DNA from: Pedobacter yonginensis
Lineage (GTDB): Bacteria > Bacteroidota > Bacteroidia > Sphingobacteriales > Sphingobacteriaceae
Reading direction: 5' to 3'
NCBI RefSeq assembly: GCF_003173595.1
Contig: NZ_QGNZ01000001.1
Location: forward strand, 868,001-932,000
Length of the DNA: 64,000 nt
A program made the translations under genes and the position numbers. Each line of letters starts with the position of its first letter. Position 1 is the first letter of the stretch. Shown here one piece after another: positions 1-8,880 of this stretch. Below the pieces are notes generated by a model. It made no database searches, was not told where the DNA came from, and saw only the letters and a list, made by a program, of their open reading frames with translations.

Positions 1-6
1 ATACAA

Positions 7-342
7 TTATAATTCTTGAGCTAGGTTTACTAAAAATCCTTTTAGTTTTTCTAATGAATCTATAATCTTTTGGTTTTCTTTAACGCCTGATCTGTTATTC
101 TTTAAGTAATCTTTTGCGCCTTTTAGGGTGAATCCTTTTTCATCAACCAAATGAAAAATGATTTTCAAATTTTCAATGTCTTCTGGTGTAAAAAGGCGGT
201 TGCCTTTCTTATTTTTTTTGGGTTGAAGAATATCAAATTCCTTTTCGTAAAAACGGATTTGAGATGCGTTTACATTAAACATTTCAGTCACTTCGCCCAT
301 GGTATAATACATTTTATTAATGTCTCTTTCTTTATACGGCAT
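7..342 (-). CDS. MerR-family transcriptional regulator
   Basis: This is a DNA-binding regulator of the MerR type, 111 residues. The N-terminal winged helix is visible: YYTMGEVTEMFNV followed by IRFYEKEFDIL and NRLFTPEDIENLKII, which matches the HTH and wing of MerR proteins. The C-terminal part is short and helical and has no cysteines, so a metal sensor is unlikely and the ligand is unknown. The start could instead be Met11 (base 312), because MerR proteins usually begin just before the 'YTIGEV' stretch. It is transcribed away from alaS. The family assignment is firm; the target is not known. Confidence 0.9.
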   Translation of the reverse strand: MPYKERDINKMYYTMGEVTEMFNVNASQIRFYEKEFDILQPKKNKKGNRLFTPEDIENLKIIFHLVDEKGFTLKGAKDYLKNNRSGVKENQKIIDSLEKLKGFLVNLAQEL

Positions 343-430
343 AACTTGTGCTTGATTATTAGGGTTTTACATCGATTAATTAAAGTGCTCAAATGTATCT
401 CTATTTTTCCTGATTAACGCAATAAAATTT

Positions 431-438
431 TAATTTTG
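431..438 (+). promoter_or_regulatory. Bacteroidota -7 promoter box for alaS
   Basis: TAATTTTG matches the Bacteroidota sigma-A -7 consensus TAnnTTTG and ends 19 bases before the alaS ATG. No convincing -33 TTG was found at the usual distance. Confidence 0.45.
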
Positions 439-457
439 TTCCTCCAATATTATACCA

Positions 458-3073
458 ATGACAGCACAAGAGATTAGACAGGCATTCCTAGATTTTTTTA
501 AAGAGAAACAACATCATATTGTACCATCGGCACCAATTGTAGTTAAAAACGACCCTACGTTGATGTTTACAAACGCCGGAATGAACCAATTTAAAGATTT
601 GTTTTTAGGTGAGGCCGCAATAAAATATCCTCGTGTTGCCGATACACAACGTTGTTTACGCGTATCAGGAAAGCACAATGATTTAGAAGAAGTTGGGATT
701 GATACCTACCACCACACGATGTTTGAGATGTTGGGCAATTGGAGTTTTGGCGATTACTTTAAAAAGGATGCCATTGATTGGAGCTGGCAATTGCTCACTG
801 AGGTGTATAAAATACCGAAGGATAAGCTGTATGTAACCTATTTTGAAGGTGATGAAAAGGAAGGCTTAGCAAAAGACCAAAAGGCCTATGATTTGTGGAA
901 ACAATATGTAGATGAAAGCCATATTTTGCCTGGAAATAAGAAAGATAATTTTTGGGAAATGGGCGATACGGGGCCATGTGGCCCATGCTCTGAAATTCAC
1001 GTAGATTGCCGTACCGATGCGGAAAAGGCTTTGGTTGATGGTGCTACGCTCGTAAATGCCGATCATCCACAAGTAATTGAAATTTGGAACAATGTATTTA
1101 TGCAATTCAACCGATTGAAAGATGGGTCCTTGCAAAGTTTACCAGCTAAGCATGTTGATACTGGAATGGGTTTCGAGCGTTTGGTGAGGGTTTTACAAGA
1201 AAAAACTTCTAACTACGATACCGATGTTTTCCAACCAATGATTCAGTTTATTGCAGAAAAATCGGGTGTAAAGTATGGTACAGATGAGAAAACAGACATC
1301 GCTATGCGGGTTATGGCCGATCATATTCGTGCCATTTCATTTGTAATTGCCGATGGACAGCTGCCATCAAACAATAAGGCTGGTTATGTAATTCGTAGAA
1401 TTTTACGCCGAGCAGTACGCTATGCCTATACCTTTTTAAATTTCAAAGAACCTTTTTTAAATCAACTGGTTCCGTTATTAGCCGAGCAGTTTAAAGGGGT
1501 ATTTGAAGAATTGATTTCTCAGCAAGATTTCGTACAAAAAGTTGTTCTAGAGGAAGAAGTTTCTTTTTTAAGGACGTTATCTACAGGTATTCAACGTTTT
1601 GAAAAATACCAAGCCAACAATAATGTAGTTGAAGGGAATTTTGCATTCGAATTATCTGATACTTTTGGCTTCCCGATAGATTTGACGGAGTTAATGGCGA
1701 GAGAAAAGGGTTGGAGTGTAGATTTGGCTGGATACGAGCAATCGCTTAAAAAACAGAAAGATGACAGTCGCGCAGCCACTGCAATTGATACGGGCGACTG
1801 GGTAATTGTCAATACTGATGATCAAAGTGAATTTGTTGGATACGATGATTTAGAAATTGAAACCGAAATTTTAAAATATCGCAAGGTAAAGGCAAAAGGA
1901 AAGGAACAATATCAAATTGTATTGCGCCAAACACCTTTCTATGCTGAAAGTGGTGGTCAGGTTGGAGATACAGGCCGTTTGGAAGATCATAGTCGCCAGT
2001 TTTGGGTTGATATTACCGATACCAAAAAAGAAAATGGCTTAACCGTTCATTTTACAGATTTATTACCTGATAACCTTGAGGGTAAGTTTTGGGCAGTGGT
2101 AGATGAAGACAAACGGATTTTAACAGAGGATAATCACTCCGCAACCCATTTACTACATGCCGCGCTTAAGCAAGTTTTGGGCAAACATGTAAATCAAAAG
2201 GGCTCATTGGTTAATGCAGATTACTTGCGCTTCGATTTTTCTCACTTCGCAAAAGTAACGGACGAAGAATTGGCTCAAATAGAAGTGATTGTAAATCAGA
2301 AAATCAGGCAAAACATAAAACTGAAAGAACAAAGAAATGTCCCTTATCAAGATGCCATAGAAAGTGGTGTAACCGCTTTATTTGGCGAAAAATATGGCGA
2401 TTTTGTTCGGATGATTACCTTCGACGATCATTTCTCTAAAGAACTTTGTGGTGGTACCCACGTTAAAGCTACAGGGCAAATTGGTTCATTTAAAATTATT
2501 GCGGAAAGTGCAGTTGCAGCCGGAGTACGCAGGATTGAAGCCATTACAGCAGATAAAGCAGAGCAATATTTCTTAGATCAACGCAAAGAACTTGGTCAAT
2601 TAAAATCCTTATTGAATGGTGCTAAAGATCTAGCAGCAGCTGTTCAAGCCCTGCTCGACGAAAACGCCAAACTGAAAAAAGAGATCGAGAAGTCTACTTC
2701 GGAAAGAGTGAATAACTTGAAGCACGAGGTAGTTCATCATATGAAAACCATCAATGATGTTAATTTAATCGCAACACATATCGATTTACCCAATGCTGAT
2801 GCCATTAAAAACTTAGCATTCTCCATTAAAGATTTGGTAGATAATCTTTTCTTGGTTTTCACTACTGAGATAGATGGTAAGCCAGGCATCACGATTATGC
2901 TTTCTGATGAATTGGTGAAAAAAGGCATGAACGCATCAAACATTGTGAGAGAATTGGGAAAAGAAATTCAAGGCGGGGGCGGAGGTCAGCCTTTTTATGC
3001 AACCGCTGGAGGTAAAAATGCTGCTGGATTAAAAACAGTGTTGGAAAAAGCGGAAAGCTTTATACCCCAATAA
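458..3073 (+). CDS. alaS: alanyl-tRNA synthetase
   Basis: Charges tRNA-Ala with alanine in the cytoplasm and edits mischarged Ser/Gly. At 871 residues it has the full family length. The class II catalytic core is at the N-terminus (TNAGMNQFKD, RVADTQRCLRVSGKHNDLE). The editing domain carries the zinc-site pattern HxxxH at His560/His564 and CxxxH at Cys664/His668 (CGGTH). The C-terminal C-Ala domain ends in a glycine-rich GGGGGQPFYATAGG stretch. A TAnnTTTG promoter box lies just upstream and a strong terminator follows the stop, so it looks monocistronic. Confidence 0.99.
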   Translation: MTAQEIRQAFLDFFKEKQHHIVPSAPIVVKNDPTLMFTNAGMNQFKDLFLGEAAIKYPRVADTQRCLRVSGKHNDLEEVGIDTYHHTMFEMLGNWSFGDYFKKDAIDWSWQLLTEVYKIPKDKLYVTYFEGDEKEGLAKDQKAYDLWKQYVDESHILPGNKKDNFWEMGDTGPCGPCSEIHVDCRTDAEKALVDGATLVNADHPQVIEIWNNVFMQFNRLKDGSLQSLPAKHVDTGMGFERLVRVLQEKTSNYDTDVFQPMIQFIAEKSGVKYGTDEKTDIAMRVMADHIRAISFVIADGQLPSNNKAGYVIRRILRRAVRYAYTFLNFKEPFLNQLVPLLAEQFKGVFEELISQQDFVQKVVLEEEVSFLRTLSTGIQRFEKYQANNNVVEGNFAFELSDTFGFPIDLTELMAREKGWSVDLAGYEQSLKKQKDDSRAATAIDTGDWVIVNTDDQSEFVGYDDLEIETEILKYRKVKAKGKEQYQIVLRQTPFYAESGGQVGDTGRLEDHSRQFWVDITDTKKENGLTVHFTDLLPDNLEGKFWAVVDEDKRILTEDNHSATHLLHAALKQVLGKHVNQKGSLVNADYLRFDFSHFAKVTDEELAQIEVIVNQKIRQNIKLKEQRNVPYQDAIESGVTALFGEKYGDFVRMITFDDHFSKELCGGTHVKATGQIGSFKIIAESAVAAGVRRIEAITADKAEQYFLDQRKELGQLKSLLNGAKDLAAAVQALLDENAKLKKEIEKSTSERVNNLKHEVVHHMKTINDVNLIATHIDLPNADAIKNLAFSIKDLVDNLFLVFTTEIDGKPGITIMLSDELVKKGMNASNIVRELGKEIQGGGGGQPFYATAGGKNAAGLKTVLEKAESFIPQ

Positions 3074-3110
3074 ATTGATGTTTTCACAGCACCCAAAGCA
3101 TTAATAAATG

Positions 3111-3150
3111 AAAAGAGGCAATTTTCGCTTAAGAAAATTGCCTCTTTTTG
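3111..3150. terminator. bidirectional intrinsic terminator
   Basis: Inverted repeat with arms AAAGAGGCAATTTTC and its complement around a short loop, with A-run and T-run at the two ends. It serves convergent alaS and the secreted-protein gene at 3214..3717. Confidence 0.85.
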
Positions 3151-3213
3151 TTTGTCTCGATTACTCAAAATCAAGTTCGATTCAACAAAATGGTGTTGAT
3201 TGCTGCATATTGT

Positions 3214-3717
3214 TTAGTGCCTGCCATGTTTCTCTCTATGTCCTCTGGAGAACAAGCTTGAATTTACTCTACTATCATGGCGTCTATTGTCAAAGTGTTG
3301 CGGTTTGTAACGACCTCTAGGAGCGCTGTACCTCACTCGGTTTCCGCCACCATAAGAAGTTCTGTAATAATTCACATGATTGGAATATTTTACCCTATGC
3401 GTATTGTAGCTGCGATATGGACTATTTCCATAAACCACTACCTTTCTACCTCGGTGTAGATCATAACCTCTGTATCTAGCAGGGAGGTACCTCGATCTGG
3501 TCCAACGATTTCCGCTTAAATAAACAAATTGTCTTTGCGGTACGTAATAATAAGACTGAACTTCTGGGAGATAGTAATAATTAACACTTTGGTAACCCGC
3601 CGGAATCCATGTGGGTTGGGCACCAATGTTAACGTTTAAACTGACTTGAGCGTTTGATTGATTAGATGTTAAAGCCACGATACCTACAATCGCGGAGATG
3701 ATTAATAACTTTTTCAT
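3214..3717 (-). CDS. Tyr/Arg-rich secreted protein of unknown function
   Basis: A 167-residue exported protein. Residues 1-23 form a Sec signal peptide (MKKLLIISAIVGIVALTSNQ) with likely cleavage after SNA-Q. The mature part has a QPTWIPAGYQSVNYYYLPEVQ-like start and is then dominated by Tyr, Arg, Gly, Ser and His, including runs such as NYYYLPEVQSYYYVPQ. The C-terminus is highly basic (SRGHREKHGRH). Similar low-complexity periplasmic or surface proteins occur in Bacteroidota, but I recognise no enzyme domain. It is a single gene between a terminator and the divergent Fic gene. Confidence 0.75.
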   Translation of the reverse strand: MKKLLIISAIVGIVALTSNQSNAQVSLNVNIGAQPTWIPAGYQSVNYYYLPEVQSYYYVPQRQFVYLSGNRWTRSRYLPARYRGYDLHRGRKVVVYGNSPYRSYNTHRVKYSNHVNYYRTSYGGGNRVRYSAPRGRYKPQHFDNRRHDSRVNSSLFSRGHREKHGRH

Positions 3718-3858
3718 AATCTAATGTATTTGTGTGTATTACTGAATATTCAAACGTTGTGCCAAAGTATCTATTGTAACAGAGATATATATATTAAAAA
3801 TAACTTGCGAAATGATGTAAACTTTGTTAATTTTAAACGACAATTTAACAATGTTGGA

Positions 3859-5154
3859 ATGAAACTAGAGAAACCTCCCTTTATTGAGATCAATATCGAT
3901 TACCTGAAACGAGTTTGGAAAGGTGACTTTGATGATTTCTTAAGTAAGGCTGATGAAGGATATTACTATTGGGACGATTTAAAATACAAGAAGGTAACAC
4001 CTTTTGAGGACCCGGTGAAAAATTGGACTTTGATAAAGTCTTATAGATCTTCAAAGTATGAAAACATTGTTTTAGGAAAATACAAATTCAACTATTTTCT
4101 ATCATCTTACATTTCCAAAAACCTACATGATTTTGATTCTAAATTATTAGGAGGATTGCAAAAAAACCCAATCCTGTCTTCTGACAGGGATGAGTTTCTG
4201 AGAAATTCACTGCTAGAGGAAGCGGTTGCCTCTTCCCAGGTTGAGGGAGCCGCGACAACAACCAAAGTAGCAAGAGAGATGCTCAAAAGCGGGAGAAGCC
4301 CGAGAAATGAGTCTGAACAAATGATTTTCAATAATTTGCGGGCCATCCAATATATAAACGAATTTCTCGACATTCCAATTGATTTCAAACTCATCATTGA
4401 ACTTCACAAAAGAATGACCGCAAATACCGAAGCGGAGAAATATTCTGGCAATTTTAGGACGAGTGAAGTTTATGTAACAGATCATTTAGACGGAGAAGTT
4501 GCCCACATACCGCCCCATTGGGAGGAAGTTGAACTTTTAATGCAACAACTTTGCGATTTTATTAACGATGATCAGCATTTTATACATCCGATAGTAAAAG
4601 CTTCCATGATCCACTTTCTTATTGGCTTTATCCATCCTTTTATTGATGGAAATGGAAGAACTTCAAGAGCTTTATTCTATTGGTACCTACTAAAAAAAGG
4701 ATATGTTTTAGTTAAGAATATTTCAATTTCAAGAGTTATACTCGAATCAAGAACCCAATATGATAAAGCTTTTTTAAAGACAGAATATGATGACAACGAT
4801 TTAAATTATTTCATATCATATAGTGTTAAAAATATTAAAGTAGCCTTCGAAAAACTTGTAAAGTATAGAGATCGGAAATCAGAAGAACGCAAACAAGCCA
4901 ATACAATATCATATGAACTTTTAAGCAGAGGGCTTAACAAACGACAAGCAGATTTAATTGGATATCTATATCTAAAGGATAAAAATACAATTACATTAAA
5001 TTCGTATGCACGTGAGCATCAAATTGTTAGGCAAACGGCGAGTAAAGACATCAATGAGCTTATTAAAATGGGATTAATCTCAGAAAGTAAATCATCAAAG
5101 CCATATTCTTATTTTTTATCAGATAGTAAAGTAATTGAGAACTTCATTCGATAA
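3859..5154 (+). CDS. Fic family protein with C-terminal winged helix
   Basis: Probable AMP-transferase or related Fic enzyme that modifies hydroxyl side chains of target proteins with nucleotide phosphates. With the ATG at 3859 it has 431 residues; the open frame reaches back to 3724, but that part lacks domain character. The Fic active site HPFIDGNGRTSR lies at residues 259-270. An inhibitory-helix motif of the (S/T)xxxEG type (SSQVEG, Ser125 to Glu129) lies N-terminal to it, as in self-inhibited class II Fic proteins. The C-terminus (RQTASKDINELIKMGLI) resembles a winged HTH. No separate antitoxin gene is next to it, which agrees with self-inhibition. Substrate unknown. Confidence 0.93.
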   Translation: MKLEKPPFIEINIDYLKRVWKGDFDDFLSKADEGYYYWDDLKYKKVTPFEDPVKNWTLIKSYRSSKYENIVLGKYKFNYFLSSYISKNLHDFDSKLLGGLQKNPILSSDRDEFLRNSLLEEAVASSQVEGAATTTKVAREMLKSGRSPRNESEQMIFNNLRAIQYINEFLDIPIDFKLIIELHKRMTANTEAEKYSGNFRTSEVYVTDHLDGEVAHIPPHWEEVELLMQQLCDFINDDQHFIHPIVKASMIHFLIGFIHPFIDGNGRTSRALFYWYLLKKGYVLVKNISISRVILESRTQYDKAFLKTEYDDNDLNYFISYSVKNIKVAFEKLVKYRDRKSEERKQANTISYELLSRGLNKRQADLIGYLYLKDKNTITLNSYAREHQIVRQTASKDINELIKMGLISESKSSKPYSYFLSDSKVIENFIR

Positions 5155-5297
5155 TTAATGACCACGAAAGGTATCGTTAAATCAATAACAACTCTACATT
5201 CATAATTTGGGGTTATATTTTTTGCTCTTTAACAATACCCAAAACATAAGCTCCGTAGAGTAGTTTAATTGAGACATCTGATTTAACATACTTTAAC

Positions 5298-5305
5298 TAT
5301 ATTTG
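5298..5305 (+). promoter_or_regulatory. -7 promoter box for gatB
   Basis: TATATTTG is an exact TAnnTTTG match, 31 bases before the gatB ATG. Confidence 0.45.
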
Positions 5306-5336
5306 CTTCAAATAACATTTAAAGGCATCATTTTAT

Positions 5337-6794
5337 ATGGGTTTAGGTACAAACCAAAATAAATTCGAACTCGTTTCAGGATTGGAGATTCACGTTCAAT
5401 TAAACACAAATACAAAAATTTTCTCTGCTGAGCGTGCTTCTTTTGGCGCCTTGCCTAATCAAAATATATCTACTGTATCGTTAGCATTGCCGGGTGCGTT
5501 GCCAAAACTTAATAAAGAAGTCATTTCAAAAGCCATTAGAATTGGCCTGGCTTTAAACTGCACCATAAACCAAACCAATCACTTCGATCGGAAAAACTAT
5601 TTCTATGCCGATTTACCAAAGGGCTACCAAATTACGCAAGATAGCCAACCCATTTGTGTTAAAGGATTTTTAGAAGTGGAACTTGCTGATGGTTCGACCA
5701 AGAAAATTGGCATAAACAGAATTCATTTGGAAGAAGATGCTGGCAAAAGCATTCACGATCAAGATGATAACTATTCTTTGGTTGACTTAAACCGGGCAGG
5801 CGTTCCTTTGATCGAAATTGTAACCGAGCCAGATATTCGCAGTGCGGAGGAAGCTTCTGCTTTATTAGGCGAAATTAGAAAGTTGGTACGCCACTTAAAC
5901 GTAAGCGATGGGAATATGGAAGAAGGAAGTTTACGTTGCGATGCAAATATTTCCATCCGAGAAAAGGAATCAACAACATTTGGTACCCGCTGCGAAGTGA
6001 AAAATCTAAATTCTATGCGTAACGTACGCAGGGCCATGAAATTTGAATTTGGGCGACAGGTGGAAGTCATCACAAATGGTGGAGAAATCATTCAAAGCAC
6101 CTTAAATTTCGATGCCGAAAAAGGAACAACTTCGCCCATGCGAACCAAGGAAGAAGCAAATGATTATCGATATTTTGCAGATCCAGATTTACAGCCAGTG
6201 GTGATTTCTGATGCTTGGTTGGCTGAAATTAAATCGGCAATGCCTGCACTCCCGAATGACATTGCTAAACAAATGATTGCCGAATTCGGAATCAGTAAAG
6301 CTGATGCAACGCTTTTTGCAGAAGACATTGATTTACTCGCTTATTTCAACAATGCCCTTGCCACAGTAACCAATAAAAAAAGCCTAATTAACTGGCTAAT
6401 TGGTCCAATACGGGCGCTCTTAAATGAGAGCGGTATTTCCATTGCCGACTATAAAGTGAAAGCTGCGCACCTCGCAGAAGCAATTAACTTAGTTGATGAA
6501 AAGAAAATTACTCAACAAATTGCCATTCAACAGTTGTTGCCCGCTTTGGAAAAGCAAGACGTATCAAATGTTGAAGGATTAGCGCAAAAACTAAACCTGT
6601 TAATTTCCGAAAACGGAGATGAGTTGGGCGGATACATTGATGAGGTATTCAGCAAATATCCACAACAAGTAGAGGCATACAAAAAAGGCAAGAAAGGTGT
6701 TTTAGGCTTGTTTGTTGGCGATGTAATGAAACTTGCAAAGGGCAAAGCAGATGCTAAAAAACTAAACGAATTGATTCTTGAAAAGTTAAAATAA
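5337..6794 (+). CDS. gatB: Asp-tRNA(Asn)/Glu-tRNA(Gln) amidotransferase subunit B
   Basis: Subunit B of GatCAB, which amidates Glu-tRNA(Gln) and Asp-tRNA(Asn). The 485-residue length is normal. The GatB core begins with ELVSGLEIHVQLNT and contains FDRKNYFYADLPKGYQI, DLNRAGVPLIEIVTEPD and DANISIR. The C-terminal YqeY-like helical domain, which contacts the tRNA, ends in KKLNELILEKLK. gatA and gatC are not in this window, so the complex is encoded at several loci. The TlpA-type gene follows after 28 bases and may be cotranscribed. Confidence 0.98.
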   Translation: MGLGTNQNKFELVSGLEIHVQLNTNTKIFSAERASFGALPNQNISTVSLALPGALPKLNKEVISKAIRIGLALNCTINQTNHFDRKNYFYADLPKGYQITQDSQPICVKGFLEVELADGSTKKIGINRIHLEEDAGKSIHDQDDNYSLVDLNRAGVPLIEIVTEPDIRSAEEASALLGEIRKLVRHLNVSDGNMEEGSLRCDANISIREKESTTFGTRCEVKNLNSMRNVRRAMKFEFGRQVEVITNGGEIIQSTLNFDAEKGTTSPMRTKEEANDYRYFADPDLQPVVISDAWLAEIKSAMPALPNDIAKQMIAEFGISKADATLFAEDIDLLAYFNNALATVTNKKSLINWLIGPIRALLNESGISIADYKVKAAHLAEAINLVDEKKITQQIAIQQLLPALEKQDVSNVEGLAQKLNLLISENGDELGGYIDEVFSKYPQQVEAYKKGKKGVLGLFVGDVMKLAKGKADAKKLNELILEKLK

Positions 6795-6822
6795 GAACAC
6801 ATAATCCATAATTAACATACCG

Positions 6823-7935
6823 ATGAAATTAAAACATATTAGCCTGATTGTATTGATCGCAGTGGCATTTGCTGCATGTAAACCCAAAGATAGCTTTGTA
6901 ATCGACGGGACCTTCCAAAACCCAGGAACAGAAAAAAAAGTGTTCCTATTTGGGATGCAAGGCAGTAAGATGATTGCCATAGATTCTACCAATCTTTCTG
7001 AAAAGGGCGCGTTCAAGTTCATTCGTAAGACCCCCTCAGTAGATTTTTTCAGGGTATCAGTAGGTAACCATGAATTTATGCTCATTGCACAAAATGGTGA
7101 TGAAATTAAATTGGAAGCAGATTTAGCAGATAAAACCTTGGCTTACAAAATCTCCGGTGCCCATGAAGTAGAAAAACTATCAGAGTTAAACGCCCTTAGA
7201 AATAACTTTGCTAAACAAGCAGAAAAGTTGCAAGCCGATTTCGAAGCTCAGGTAAGCCAACAACCTCAAGATAGAAGCGCCATTTTAGAGCGTTTAAAGC
7301 CTCAATATGAATCATACATCAAACAACTAAACCAATCAATACTAAAATTTGCCGCAGATAATAAAGGTACCTTGGCGAGTTTCTATGCTATGAATACTTT
7401 GAGTCCGCAGGAATATGAAGCTGAACTGGTAAAATTTAGCGATGAGATAAAGCAAGACATTAAAGGAAATGCAACGGTAGATACCTTTGTAAAACAAATG
7501 GCGATGCTCAAAGCTGTACAAATTGGCCAACCAGCACCAGCATTTACAATCAACACAGCGGACGGTAAAGCCGTTAGCCTTTCAGATTATAAAGGCAAAT
7601 ATGTTCTACTCGATTTTTGGGCATCTTGGTGTCAACCTTGTCGCCAAGAAAACCCGAACGTGGTAAAGGTTTATAAACAGTACAAAGATAAAAACTTTGA
7701 CATTTTAGGCATATCCTTGGATACGGATAAAGCGGCATGGTTAGGCGCAGTTAAAGCGGATGGTTTAACGTGGACACATGTTAGCGAATTGAAAGATTTT
7801 AATGGCAGCACGGTGAGAAAATATCAAGTACAAGCTATACCAGCTTCATTTTTAATTGATCCAAGTGGAAAAATCGCCGCCAAAAACCTGCGTGGTGAAG
7901 AGCTGGATGCGTTTTTAGCAAAAACGTTACGTTAA
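6823..7935 (+). CDS. TlpA-family thioredoxin lipoprotein with DUF4369 N-terminal domain
   Basis: Membrane-anchored periplasmic thiol-disulfide oxidoreductase, 370 residues. A lipoprotein signal ends at Cys19 (AFAAC). Residues about 25-130 fit the DUF4369 domain typical of Bacteroidota TlpA-like proteins, followed by a helical linker. The thioredoxin fold is C-terminal (PAFTINTADGKAVSLSDYKGKYVLL) with the redox pair WCQPC, Cys270 and Cys273. The cis-Pro region is IPASFLID. The substrate is unknown; relatives serve cytochrome maturation or general reduction of periplasmic thiols. Confidence 0.93.
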   Translation: MKLKHISLIVLIAVAFAACKPKDSFVIDGTFQNPGTEKKVFLFGMQGSKMIAIDSTNLSEKGAFKFIRKTPSVDFFRVSVGNHEFMLIAQNGDEIKLEADLADKTLAYKISGAHEVEKLSELNALRNNFAKQAEKLQADFEAQVSQQPQDRSAILERLKPQYESYIKQLNQSILKFAADNKGTLASFYAMNTLSPQEYEAELVKFSDEIKQDIKGNATVDTFVKQMAMLKAVQIGQPAPAFTINTADGKAVSLSDYKGKYVLLDFWASWCQPCRQENPNVVKVYKQYKDKNFDILGISLDTDKAAWLGAVKADGLTWTHVSELKDFNGSTVRKYQVQAIPASFLIDPSGKIAAKNLRGEELDAFLAKTLR

Positions 7936-7966
7936 AAGAAACTCAATGTTAAACTAATTTAAGTCG

Positions 7967-7993
7967 TTAACAATTTATTAACTTAGACTTAAC
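7967..7993 (+). promoter_or_regulatory. three TTAAC direct repeats at 11-bp spacing (Pho-box-like)
   Basis: TTAAC occurs at 7967, 7978 and 7989, exactly one helical turn apart, 47 bases upstream of an OmpR/PhoB-type regulator gene. PhoB/PhoP-family regulators bind such 11-bp direct repeats, so autoregulation is a reasonable inference. Confidence 0.45.
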
Positions 7994-8039
7994 GGTATAT
8001 TGCATCAGAGACACTACTTTCGTAACAAATATTTAATTT

Positions 8040-8729
8040 ATGAACAATCCAGGTCAGAAAATATTAATTGTTGATGATGAACCAGATATTCTGGAATTAA
8101 TTGAATACAATTTAAAGAAAGAAGGATATCAAGTTTTCTTGGCCTCAAACGGACAAGAAGGTATAACGGTTGCCAAAAAGGTTCATCCTGATTTAATTAT
8201 TTTAGATATCATGATGCCTAAAATGGATGGTATTGAAGCCTGTCGCTTGATGCGAGCCATCCCGGAGTTTAAAAATACGTTTATGGTATTTTTAACGGCT
8301 AGGAGCGAAGAATATTCAGAAATTGCCGGTTTCAATGTGGGTGCTGATGATTATATCGCCAAACCAATTAAGCCACGTGCTTTGGTTAGTCGAATTAACG
8401 CCATCCTGCGAAGAAATTCAGGTACCGAAGAGGTATCAGAAAATAAATTAGAAATAGGTGATTTAGTTATTGATCGTGAAGCCTATTTAGTTTTTCAGGG
8501 TGGAAATAAAGTAGTTTTAGCCAAAAAAGAATTTGAGTTGCTTTATTTATTGGCCTCAAAACCTGGTAAAGTTTACACACGCGAATCTATCCTTAAAAAC
8601 ATTTGGGAAGATTCTGTAGTGGTAACCAATAGAACCATCGATGTTCACATTCGTAAGCTCCGTGAAAAACTAGGAGAAACTTACGTATCAACAGTAAAAG
8701 GCGTGGGGTATAAATTCGAACTTTCCTAA
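8040..8729 (+). CDS. OmpR/PhoB-family response regulator
   Basis: Two-component DNA-binding regulator, 229 residues. The receiver domain has the acidic pocket Asp12/Asp13, phosphoacceptor Asp56 (LIILDIMMPKMDG), the switch Thr in FLTAR and Lys108 in DDYIAKPIKP. The C-terminal winged helix (about 130-228) ends VVTNRTIDVHIRKLREKLG and STVKGVGYKF, typical of the Trans_reg_C family. No histidine kinase is adjacent, so its partner lies elsewhere. TTAAC repeats upstream suggest self-regulation. It is PhoB-like in overall form, but a phosphate role is not shown by the sequence. Confidence 0.95.
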   Translation: MNNPGQKILIVDDEPDILELIEYNLKKEGYQVFLASNGQEGITVAKKVHPDLIILDIMMPKMDGIEACRLMRAIPEFKNTFMVFLTARSEEYSEIAGFNVGADDYIAKPIKPRALVSRINAILRRNSGTEEVSENKLEIGDLVIDREAYLVFQGGNKVVLAKKEFELLYLLASKPGKVYTRESILKNIWEDSVVVTNRTIDVHIRKLREKLGETYVSTVKGVGYKFELS

Positions 8730-8746
8730 ACCACTCAAATAAATTT

Positions 8747-8791
8747 TAAGCCACAAATTCGTTGGGCCAACCGCGATTTTGTGGCTTTGTT
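8747..8791 (+). terminator. intrinsic terminator after the response regulator
   Basis: Inverted repeat AAGCCACAAA ... TTTGTGGCTT with a roughly 18-base loop and a T-rich tail (TTGTT). Confidence 0.6.
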
Positions 8792-8858
8792 ATGAAATAA
8801 TCAAACTATTCCCTTTCAATTAAATAGATCGCTAGAGCACCCTTAAAAAAATAAATCG

Positions 8859-8866
8859 TATTTTTG
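8859..8866 (+). promoter_or_regulatory. -7 promoter box for the pseudouridine synthase gene
   Basis: TATTTTTG matches TAnnTTTG, 14 bases before the proposed TTG start, implying a very short leader. Confidence 0.4.
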
Positions 8867-8880
8867 CACTTCATTAATAC

